Below, one piece after another: positions 47,101 to 64,000 of a DNA stretch of 64,000 nucleotides (its first letter is position 1; each line of letters starts with the position of its first letter). Source of the DNA: Paralichthys olivaceus (lineage: Eukaryota; Chordata; Actinopteri; Pleuronectiformes; Paralichthyidae). The notes under the pieces were generated by a model. It was not told the origin of the DNA. It did no database searches and saw nothing but the letters and a program-made list of their open reading frames with translations. The stretch covers positions 1,907,501-1,971,500 of the forward strand of contig NC_091103.1 in assembly GCF_024713975.1 (NCBI RefSeq), given 5' to 3'. The position numbers and the translations under genes were made by a program.

Positions 47101-48609
47101 TGTTTGCTACATTAAGAGTTGGTGGTGGTGAACGAGGGATCGCTGGATGACAAAAGATCTTTAGTTTGCTCCTTTTACTCTCGGACACTCTGAGGTGGAT
47201 CTATGGGCTGGCAGACACATTAACTCGGTAATCAAACATCGATTCAAGTGAACAAGCGATGAGCGCACCTTCACGTCAGCAGCTGACCATTTACTCAGAA
47301 CAGCAGCCGCAGTGTTTGTTGAAGGAGAGCGACTGCATTACAAGAAAGCTGACGTTCACCACAGAATGAAAATAGCTTTGTGTTTGTCAGCTTGTGCTCA
47401 TTTTTTTATTTTTTTTTTACCTCAGAAGACTCGGCTTGTGGAGCGAGTTACTTAAAAATCTACTTAAAAACAAAGTTTGGAAAAACAAACTACTCTCCTT
47501 AATCTGTTTTTTTCAGTGTGGTGTATCTCACCCTCTTCTTCTCTGTGCTTTTTCTGTTTCTCTAAAACCATTTCTGCTCATCTAAGGTTAAAGGTCAAAA
47601 GTCTGTTTTCTCGTCTGGTCTAAAAACAAAATAAAATGTCTATAGTGTCTATTATCTGTGTGCTGGAATCAAATGGGAGTGCAGCTTCTATCTCTCGTCA
47701 ACAGTGCTTCATAAAACATCATGTCACTCTAAAATAAACCAGAAAACAAATCATAATAATAAAGCAATCACAAAATAGAGATAGTAAAACATCACAACTG
47801 ATATATCTCTCTATGTTCATTGTACTTACACAGGAAAATAAGGAGAAAATAAGAAAATTTTATCTGTTAAAAAAAAACAAAAAACACAACTCCAGTGTTT
47901 ACCTCTTTTTAGTGTGTTTTCGGGAAAGATAGTATTTTTTATGGCTACAAAATAAAGTCTGTCTGGCTCCTTTCTGAGTCATTAGAGTTCAGCCCTCAGT
48001 AGTAAGTTCTGGGTGTGATGAGGATAGTGTCAGAGTCTGGAATCCATCGGTGAGTGACGTTCTCGTAGAGCTGAAAATCCAAACTGTCAAATAGTGTGAT
48101 TAAAATGTCGCTTCCACTAGCTCTAAAATTATCCAAGGGGCTCTTGGCTCGTTGGAAGTATCTAACTGGTGTGCAAAACCCAACCATCACACTTAAAATC
48201 CAGGTTAGGTCCAAATGGAAAAAATAAAAACAGCCACAGTCCGTAATCTTTCCAGGTCAGGACCTTGAAATTAAAGAAGTCAGCTGAAATCATTCGAGAG
48301 GCAGTTTGTGGCGTCTCTGCTGTTCTCTACCTTCACGAAGTGAGAGCTCTCACTCTTTCTCTCTCACTCAGACACACACACAATCACTCACTCACTCACA
48401 CCAACATGCTTCTTATTCAGGGAATACACTCCTCACAGTTCAGTGGTTCATTTAAGAAAAAGAGAATACTCCGGCACACCCAGGAAACACCCATCAGACT
48501 CTCATCCGTAGCCTCTGAGGGCCACTGGTGCGTGTGCAGGAGTATTCTGTTCCATCTGAACCTGCACACGCTGCCCTCCACGGTGCTGAGGGTGTTAGTG
48601 TCACATGTC
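44200..48609. other. Gene-free region between the susd6-like promoter and pak4, including pak4 3'UTR
   Basis: No exon chain or RNA gene can be supported. It holds direct repeat copy B, A-runs at 45366-45382 and about 46728-46741, and otherwise AT-rich DNA. The pak4 3'UTR occupies the upper end; TTTATT (AATAAA on the minus strand) near 47405 is one candidate terminus, but the end is not determined. Confidence 0.5.
45661..45822. repeat. Direct repeat copy B (partner at 40795)
   Basis: Same orientation and same order of unique block, CA array, TATATA block and ACACACAAAAC as copy A. Two substitutions over about 115 unique bases. Flanks differ on both sides. Confidence 0.9.
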
Positions 48610-55926
<7,317 letters not shown>

Positions 55927-57059
55927 GATGGTGGGTGAGGCAGCTACAGCCTAACATCAGACCTGCAGGGAGGAAGACGGAAAGAGAAGAGGGATACGGA
56001 TGAAAAAGAATGCAAATGAAAATTACAATTGGAATATGTAAAACAACACACACACAAACACGTTTTGTGTGCAGGCAGAGTTTTCATAAGTGCCTGCTAC
56101 TCATCTGCCTCTCTATAACAGTCCTGTCCTCACATGCTCTATTTGCAATAAGCTGAGAGGTGCCCTGCTGAGTAGAGTGGAGAGTTGTCATCAATGTTTG
56201 ACAAACATTAGATAATATGGATGACAGTACACACTGTTCTTAAAGTGCACGGACTGCAGAGACAGGGACATTCCCATTAAAGCAGCAGCAACTTGATATT
56301 TGCATGGTAAAAATCCTCTGAAAGCATTTTCCATACAGACCACACAGACATCTATGGGCTAAAAGTCCTGGAAGACTCTAGCTGAATACTGCATATGTGT
56401 GGGTGTGTGAGGTTGTGTATGTTTCAGCAAATGCAGTATGACCCAACTGGCTTCTTTCTGCCAACTGAGCATTAGCAGTCTGGTGACATTAAACCAGCTC
56501 CACCTACTACCACAGTTCAGGGGTCAGTTTGCTGTTTATTGTACTATATCACATACATATTGTGCATGTAAACAATACACAGATCATTGTCCTGTCTGCT
56601 GTTGACAGCTCACTTTATGCCACATAAAACAAATGGCTATAAATGTTGCAGTGAAAAACTTGAAGTCTCCTAAATTCTGTATTTCAAACTGCTGGTCTCC
56701 CTGTTGACCCTGTTGCTTTGTCAGTGGGCATCAAAAGAGACACTCCCTGTAGTTAAACAGAGCCTTGCTGGTGATCAGTGTGTTATGAGCATAACAAGGC
56801 CCCGCTGGGCAGCTGAGGAGAGTGGAGGCAGTCGTCCTGTTAAATGATGTTACAATCTTTGCTTTTTGTTTTTCTACTACATACTGTTTCCAACGCAGCC
56901 CATTTACTGTGGAAAAGGACAAAAAACAAAAAGGAAGCTAATAACAAGGTCATGAAAAAGACACAGGGATGAGTGAACCAGACAGGGACAGGCTGGATGG
57001 AGGGAGGCTGAGCTGAGGTAGAGATCACAGTCTGTAGCATTAATAAAGCCTTTCACAGT

Positions 57060-57500
57060 GGGAGTATTTCAAGTTGAGCAGGACACACCCAGGAACACAC
57101 AGAGAACAGTGAGGTTCACTGCCAAAAAAACCACAGACTCTGCAGCAGCAACACAGAACTTCAACACACTACTTCAAAAAGCTCAAAGAAACCAGGAATA
57201 TATTGACATTATATTATATATTCAAACAATCCAAGAACAAATCAGTCAAGTTTGGAACAGAAGAACATGTCACAAGTCTGTGCTATTACATAGTGCAAAG
57301 CCAGTATGTTTAACATACGTACAGGCTCCAATATTCTATTGGACTTCTGCAGTAGAGCCCTAAGACTAGATTAGGGAGTGTGCTTTGTCCTAACTCTTGT
57401 TGAGGGTTATGAACGGAGGATGTAACACCTTTTTAAGCCCTGTGAGATAAATTGTGATTTGTTATTATGCACAATACAAGTACAATTTTATTGATTGATC
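57060..57500 (+). mobile_element. Retroelement 3' remnant
   Basis: The 3' part, TTGTTGAGGGTTATGAACGG followed by AGCCCTGTGAGATAAATTGTGATTT and an AT-rich tail with TTGATTGATCAATCAA, is the familiar terminus of a fish non-LTR/SINE-like family. Upstream, an open frame at 57058-57363 (101 codons) reads QEYIDIILYIQTIQEQ; I do not recognise a domain in it and cannot say whether it belongs to the element. Boundaries are approximate. Confidence 0.5.
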
Positions 57501-59997
57501 AATCAAATATTAATGGAATCATGAACGCCTGTATCAATTTAGTGGAGAGGTGAATTTTGTTATACAGTCAGTAGAAACACAGTAGTTAGGTCCACGTTGA
57601 GATGCATCTTCAGGGATTTCTCTGAAAACACATGGTTCGTCTCCACCCAACTCTCAGCCCTAGATTCTGTTTCCATTTGCAAAACTTTCTCATAATGGCG
57701 AGGTTACAACACTTGTGATAAATGCCTCGTTCCAATCATAATGAGTCTGATGACAACAGAAAAGAGGCACATAAATCACTGTAGAGGCCTATGATTAGTG
57801 TTCAACTGAGACAGCAATATAATCAATCAATGCATCTGAACCCTGGGAGACTGATAGTAACTGCAGCCTTAAGGAAGGATGAAATTAATGAAGTCTGGAG
57901 GAGGATACTGGAGAAATAACATTATCTACAGAGGACAATAACAAACCAATATGTGATGCCTGCAGTGATTAGATATACTACTGGAACGATGGGAACAGTG
58001 TGGGCTGCGAGTTAATGGCTGAAGTCATAATTTCTTATTGAAAACACAAGGCTTTAACTGTAAATCAGCATGAAACTTGTCATTTGGGGATTGAGAAAGA
58101 CACTAAGTGTCTCATATTTACAGACAGTGGTCTGGCTCCAGATCTCAGAGTGTTGTGGCTTTTCAAACCCTGACATTTTTGCAGCAGCTGAAGATACTTG
58201 GAAAGCCGAGTTAAAAGGATATGGCAGGAAAAAAAACATTAATTGCCACTCTCAAGGGCCAAGAAATAATAAGGTTAAAAAAGGTTGAAGGCAGAGTGAC
58301 AAACAGAAAATCCATGATAGAAGTTCTGATCATAAAAACTTTATCCACCAGGTGGCAAGCACTTTGTTGACTGTGTGGGTGGAAACCCAGGGTTTACACG
58401 AGAGTCTGCAAGTAGTGTCATGCAGTAGTGTCGGCATACTGACAGAAAATACTACAAACGAGAAACAACAAGGGTTCATAGTAAGAGCAGGTATTTCTGT
58501 TCTTGGACAGACGACAAGGTGAAACTGTTACTAACAGTGTTTAAAGCACTTCTGGTTGATAAGAACCAATCAGAAAGCGAATGCTGGTGATCGATCATCG
58601 TTTCCAAACGTCTCAGCTTTTGCCCGTCCAGACTAAAACAAAGCCCCAGAACTATAAACTAAAACGGGGCCACCAGCGTTTTGATGTTAACGTAGCAACA
58701 GTGATGTATTTTAAAAGTAAATGTCAGAGTCAAACAGTCGATAGGAGAATAGGTGAACTCCAGGAACAGACAAGGAGAGAGATTAACAGCTTCAGCAGGT
58801 GTACAGTCCTCCCCCAAACACAGGCAGCTCTGGGGCTCGGTCTCCCATACTCCCCCTCAATATCCTCATCATCCTAAAACAGGAAACACTGTGTGAGACA
58901 GAAGAATGCCAGCAACAGGTGTCTGCTCTTCATGGCCACTGGCTTACTTTTTTAGTCAAGGTTTCTATTCAATGTGGACACCGTGAAATTAACAATACAG
59001 TGGCTCAGACACACAAACATGAATGAAGTCCCGGATTCTCTGAGGGTTGTTTACAAGTCTCTGCATGTTCAGTTTCTTTTCTGATCTTTTGCACTTTACA
59101 AAAGAATCAGGAAATAGCATCTACAAATAAAAGTTTAAGTTGTGACAAGGCAACCCGTTGTGTTTTCAGGTAAGTCAATAATAAAAGACAACGTTAAACC
59201 ATTTTCCCACAGCAAATTAAATTAATTTCATACAATGAGATCTTTTATGATGTGTAGACGTGTTGAGATGTGTTGTTCCACATTGTAAGTCAGGATTATT
59301 TTGCTTTGATTAAGTTGTGATTATTTAACATTACCAATACCTGTGTGAAAGTAAAGGTCGACACAAACCGCTCAAAAATAAAGTGTGTCCACTCATCTGG
59401 AGTCAAAGTATAAATTGTGTTCTTACAGCTCCAGACAAAAACTAAAACTAAAACAGAAGAATAACTCCACTGCTTCTCCCTGCCACCCACTCAAACACTG
59501 TTAATACTCTCACACACAGTAAACCCACAAGCTGTAAAAGGGCCCCTCCTCGCAGAGAGCCAAACAAGCAGATCTCCCCTTGAACACAAAAAAAAAAATC
59601 ACCATAGTTTGCTGTTTTCCCGCCCTCCCACTCCAAATCTGTCACTCTCTTATCTTCTCCCCCACACCCTCAAACTACCCCAGCTCTCTTTGCACTCCTT
59701 CCCTCTTACCAGTCTCCCACCCTCCTCTCATTTTCCCTGTTTCTCTTTTAACACCCCCCTCTCTCTCCTTGCATTGCTCCACTGCGGCTCATGTATGCCT
59801 GGCTGAACAGTGAGAAAGCCTGTCCGCTCGGTGGGCCAGAGCCAGGCTGATGAGCTCTGGATGAAGCTGCTGTCCTCTGGCCCGATTCAAGCGTTGTACA
59901 TGGGTGGTCCACACTCAGAAAGACACCATCAGTCACAACAATGCTGTTTAGCTGCAATGATATAGTTTGGTATGAAACTGTTCTGAATACTAACCAG

Positions 59998-60070
59998 TAG
60001 GGCTGTAACGATTCTACTAAAGATCATGGTCCAGACGTCCACGGTTTTGGTTCGCAGTACGCGAAGACGG
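59998..60070. mobile_element. hAT-like transposon terminus (fragment)
   Basis: TAGGGCTGTAACGATTCTAC followed by CACGGTTTTGGTTCGCAGTACG resembles the ends of fish hAT-family elements (CAGGGCTGTAACGATT…). No matching opposite end or transposase was found, so this is probably a short relic. Confidence 0.4.
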
Positions 60071-62140
60071 CACAGCGACACGTCTCCCTGCCCAACCCCA
60101 CACGCTGCCACAGCAGCAGGTGCAGCTGGTTGCATGTGTGAGTGTGCAATCACGTCACAGCCCCTTGACCACAAACCTGCGTAATCTGAAGCAACACACA
60201 GAAGTGACCAGTAGCTTCTGAGCAATGCGTGTGGAGGTCGTGAGTGCCCTGAACATATTGTATATGGGAACAGTGGTGTTGCTTCTCTTTCTGTTTACTT
60301 TCCTGTGTTGTTGGTTTATGAAGATCTGTCGTAAAACCCGGAACAGATTATTTTTGTTGTGTGTGTTTTTCATTGTTTGAACTATGTTGGGCTTGTGGAG
60401 TGGACGTTGAGACTGTGGGACACACACACACACACACACACCTTTTATATTCTTTGATCATTTTTGTTTATGTAGTCAAGTCCAGCATGTTCTTTAGTTT
60501 CTTCTCTTTTCTGTTAAATGTTGGTGTTGGTTTATAAAACTCACATTTTCTTATGCACCCACTTCTTGTCATAAAGTTGGTAAAAGTGAAAGAAACTATA
60601 ACTGGGACATTTTTGGAATCAGCAATGACAAAGAGAGTGTGCATGACACATTGCCTCCCTCTACTCTAATGATTTTCTGTGTGCAGCTCCTTTGAGACAT
60701 ACCTTACATAACTGCCTTCATAAGAGGACACTGACTCAGGGGTTGAGAGGGCTGACGTAAACACACTTAAAAACATTTAATTTCAAAGATGGTTTATAAC
60801 CATGGAGGATTTTACCATATCACACCAACTTGTGACATGAAAATAAATCTGTGTTAATCTGTCAAGACCAACAAGTTTAGTTCTTCCTGAGCAAATCATC
60901 CCTTCAATATAAAAACACACGTTCACAAAATACCTGTGTAACAAGTTTTGATGTCTCATCATAACATGGAGCGAATACTGACTGAGTATTAAAAGCTAAT
61001 TTAAGGTCATTAAAAGCCTGTTCTCTAACCACACACACACACACACACACACTGTTCTCAATGTTTCCCAGATTCATGAAGTTCTATGTAAACACAATGT
61101 ACACTGTTTGACCTTGGTGCTACCGAGCATCAGCCGTTAACGGCGCTTCGTGTGAGGCGTCTCTGCTTCCATTCTACAGAGTGGCCCTGCCTACATCTGT
61201 CTGCTATTATAGTTAATGAGCCAGTTAAGATACAGAGCTGCCTGGCTGACTATCAGCTGGCTGATGAAAGTTCATGTCATGGGAACTTGTGCGAAACAAC
61301 CAGCTGACGAGCTGATACCAAGCTGATGTTGACATTATGATACGTCCCCATGCAACGACAGGTAACAAAGGCTGCATTACAGCCATAATCTGATGAATGA
61401 AGAAGTTAAATACTAAGAAGGTATTGTGATTTAAAGTATTTACATTAGCCCATAATATATTCTGGATAGACAATGATCATTACAGACCTGCCTGAAATCA
61501 ATATACTGATGGCCACTAAAACAGGTGAGAAACCCCAAAACTTATATCCACAACTACAACTTACTGAAATGTATTTAGAAATATATTGAATCCAGTCCCT
61601 CATTAGATAAATTGTAGATATTACTAATAAATTAGATGTGAGAGGTAAAACGTTGAGATTAAACTTTAAATGACCCAAAAATAAAATAACTTTTCAGTCA
61701 TAAATATAAGTTAGGTTAAATGTTATTGTAAATCTGGAAAGCTCTGAGTTCTATCAAAGACGGCATGAGTGTTTTGTACATTACTAAACAGAAAAAAGAC
61801 ATAAGAAATTAACTATTTTATTTTAAAGTCAGAACTAACTCCTACACTCTACAATAAGCGATAAACATTAAAAATGCCTACACCATATTCTTTTTGAACA
61901 GGCAGATAAATAATCACTCAATAGCCCCATCCTCTCTCTGCTTATCTCCGACAACAGGAAGTCCTTTTGTTTAACAGCTAAAATAAAACAAAATGCATAA
62001 AACAAATGACACATGAGACCACAAGTACCAAACTTCCTACTTAGTTTAAACACACACACACACCACATTAGCTCACAGCAGATCAGTCTCCTCATCTGCA
62101 TGTGTCACCAACACTTGTGCGGAGGGAGACACATGACAGG

Positions 62141-62205
62141 GGACAGCTGAGTCCCACAGGGGACAGCTGTGGGACTCAGCTGTCCCCTGTGGGACTCAGC
62201 TGTCC
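62141..62205. repeat. Large perfect inverted repeat with nested palindromes
   Basis: The 29-base arm 62141-62169 (GGACAGCTGAGTCCCACAGG…) is exactly complementary to 62177-62205, separated by TGGGACT. Each arm holds CAGCTG palindromes, and GTGGGACTCAGCTGTCC occurs twice as a direct repeat, so several alternative cruciforms can form. It lies about 370 bases downstream (in pak4 sense) of the candidate first exon. Confidence 0.9.
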
Positions 62206-62569
62206 TGACAGGAGAAATATGAGCAGAGGGTGAAAGTGAGGAAGAGGAGGGTTAACAGACACGGTCAGTTCCCAGCAGTCAACAGTGTGTCTGTGTCACA
62301 CAGATCATCCCTCGCCCTCTCTCACAGCGTGGTCCCCCTCCTTTCACACCAGGCAAACAATCAACTTATTATGGGTTTTCTCTGACTCAGAGTTAATCCG
62401 AGCTGTGAGTCCGAGCTGTGAGATAGTTTAGTTCTTTCGTGGCCCAGATTAACTTTCCCTCGGGGCCGGAGACGCTGCAGCACGAAGCCCTCACGTTCGT
62501 TTACCTTCGAACAACTGGACGAAAGCACCACACGGTGACACAAGAGTCCAACATGTCGCTGATACTCAC

Positions 62570-62880
62570 AGGTGCTTCTCTTTTGTTCACACAGGCAGCG
62601 ACTCTCCGTCCACCTGATCTCATGTCGGAGCCGAAGACGGAGGCGTTCGTTTCCGCGAAGGTTTTAAACTTAGTTCCCTCGACAGACGCGTCGTTGCGTC
62701 CTCATGACAAACCGCGACGGCTCCAGAGGATGAAGCGGAAAGTGATAAAACCTGCGGCGGCTCCGTGAGGTCGAAGCTTCGGGCTGTAAATTCACAGTGA
62801 GTCGCATTCCTACGGTTTCAGCGAGAGAGCGACCCAGTATCCTGACGTCACCGGCCGAGAGAGGGGAGGGGAGAGATTTA
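62570..62880 (-). promoter_or_regulatory. pak4: CpG-rich candidate promoter and untranslated first exon of pak4
   Basis: A CpG-dense block in an AT-rich area. It contains a perfect CRE TGACGTCA at 62843-62850 followed by CCGGCCGAG. On the minus strand the block ends in AGCACCT|gtgagtatc, a good donor after 62570. Its place upstream of the pak4 ATG exon fits an untranslated first exon, but a promoter for a plus-strand gene to the right, or a bidirectional one, is also possible. A 109-codon plus-strand open frame here (62439-62768) has no recognisable domain. Confidence 0.45.
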
Positions 62881-62889
62881 CACGGTGCT

Positions 62890-64000
62890 ATGAGCGACGT
62901 TCATTCCTGTCAAAAGTTCTCCATGAGTCAAACTAAACTTTATTCCACAGTTCACGTGCTGTGATCCCTTTTCTCTTGCAGGTTATTTGCTCTGTCAATA
63001 GTTAAAATGTTAGAAACTAAATTTATTCTTATATCCAACAAATTATATAAATCAAATACCATCTCTAAATATATATTAGACCACTTTGTAATCCCTAACC
63101 AAATAAAGACAACAAATAATAAACACTGCATTCACAGGACAGGTCAAAACAATGGATACACCACGAAAAGCCATGTAAGACGTGATTAACAGCTGCCATG
63201 GATCCAGACAACAACTAAAAATGTGACCGCTGCAGGAATAGAAGATCTTGTAGTTCACTGAATGAGCCTGAGTCTGTTAAAAATGAAGCTGTGACAAAAC
63301 ATCTCCATGTTCCCACTATTCAGAAATAAAGACAACATATCCTGCATATGAACGCATCATTTGGAGCCACAGCCTGCGCAGTAACAATCTGGGGATGGCG
63401 TTGTGGTATCGAGGTCTCATCGATACACTCCCTCGACCAATCATGACTCTTCACCACTTTAATATCATCAAACGACTAATTAAACCCAAACTTACTGGGA
63501 AACTTTGCACTTGAACATCCTGAATGTAGAAAGATGGCATCTTTAGTGAGTCATGTATCTTAATTAAAGTGAAATCTTTGATTGCATTTTCTTTCAACTT
63601 GAGTCAAATGATTGTGACTCACTTCGGCTCAACAGACTCCAACAGCCTGAATCAAATTATTGCTATTTGTAGCAGTCTGAAGGTTGGATATTGTGAAATA
63701 TCATGACTGCCAGCTCACATGAACCGACAGTAAGTCAAGGCCAAATGATAAAACACATCTTCATGAACACATCTGAACTTTGGGCAACTGTGACAGAAGA
63801 GTCATGTCAGCATTACTATTTCAATCACGTACCTAAATGCTGGTTCTTGAGGAAGGGGGTTGATTTTTTATTTAGTGCCTTCCTTGCCAATCTAAAAGGC
63901 ACAAAATGTGTAAAATAAAAAAAGGGTAAATACTAATTTCAGATTAATAATTCAAAGGGTTTTAGTGTAGTGAAACAGGAAATGACTAAACAGACTTCTT
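62890..64000. other. Right flank, nothing identified
   Basis: AT-rich DNA without supported exons. The block 63370-63440 (CAGCCTGCGCAGTAACAATC, GGTCTCATCGATACACTCCC) reads like a diverged interspersed repeat, but I cannot place it in a family. Confidence 0.4.

Larger units (their letters stand above)
55963..62569 (-). other. pak4: Probable first intron of pak4
   Basis: About 6.6 kb between the acceptor of the ATG exon and a candidate donor at 62569. It contains retroelement remains (57060-57500), a hAT-like terminus (about 59998), short CA arrays (60421-60441, 61030-61051, 62049-62062), a pyrimidine-rich tract 59620-59770 and a large palindrome (62141-62205). No second gene is supported. Confidence 0.5.

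Noticed and set aside
62439..62768. 109-codon plus-strand open frame in the CpG block
   Set aside because: High GC lowers stop frequency; no domain. More likely a promoter/5'UTR of pak4.

Overview
This window is vertebrate nuclear DNA, almost certainly from a ray-finned (teleost) fish. It has GT-AG introns, many long CA/GT arrays, and several non-autonomous transposon and retroelement families that I recognise from fish genomes. Five protein-coding genes can be reconstructed exon by exon, and each reads through in a consistent frame. Gene names rest on remembered family sequences, not on a database search.

Layout. (1) 120-10717, plus strand: map4k1 (HPK1), a haematopoietic Ste20/GCK kinase with a C-terminal CNH domain. 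30 exons are visible; the first exon(s), with the start codon and P-loop, lie left of the window. (2) 12982-18218, plus: dmwd, a WD-repeat protein related to WDR20, 677 aa, four coding exons, CpG-rich 5' end. (3) 18219-24146: gene-free DNA with a MITE-like element, a LINE-type tail ending in (CTAT)n, and a compact GC-rich block at about 22855-22996 that looks like a promoter with two hypoxia-response cores. (4) 24147-33474, plus: an HIF alpha subunit of the HIF3A / fish hif1al type, 14 coding exons, 680 aa, with a 4.5 kb first intron full of microsatellites. (5) 37205-41238, minus: a SUSD6-like single-sushi transmembrane protein of 252 aa, with a probable non-coding first exon near 43525-43630. 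(6) 44200-48600: repeat-bearing gene-free DNA. (7) 48610-55926, minus: pak4, 663 aa, ten coding exons; its untranslated first exon/promoter is probably at 62570-62880, leaving a first intron of about 6.6 kb.

How the genes relate. MAP4K1 and PAK4 (human 19q13.2) and DMWD and HIF3A (19q13.32) are all on human 19q, so the window is a compact, rearranged piece of the 19q13 ancestral block. The exception is the SUSD6-like gene, whose best human match (SUSD6) is on 14q, the HIF1A/MAP4K5/WDR20 paralogon; it may be an ohnolog missing from mammals. The five genes are chromosomal neighbours and are not an operon or pathway.

I found no bacterial, phage or CRISPR-type system. The most interesting signals are an acidic insertion in the HIF protein, candidate hypoxia-response elements upstream of it, the SUSD6-like gene, a 98%-identical direct repeat pair around the first exons of that gene, and three strong inverted repeats inside or near pak4.
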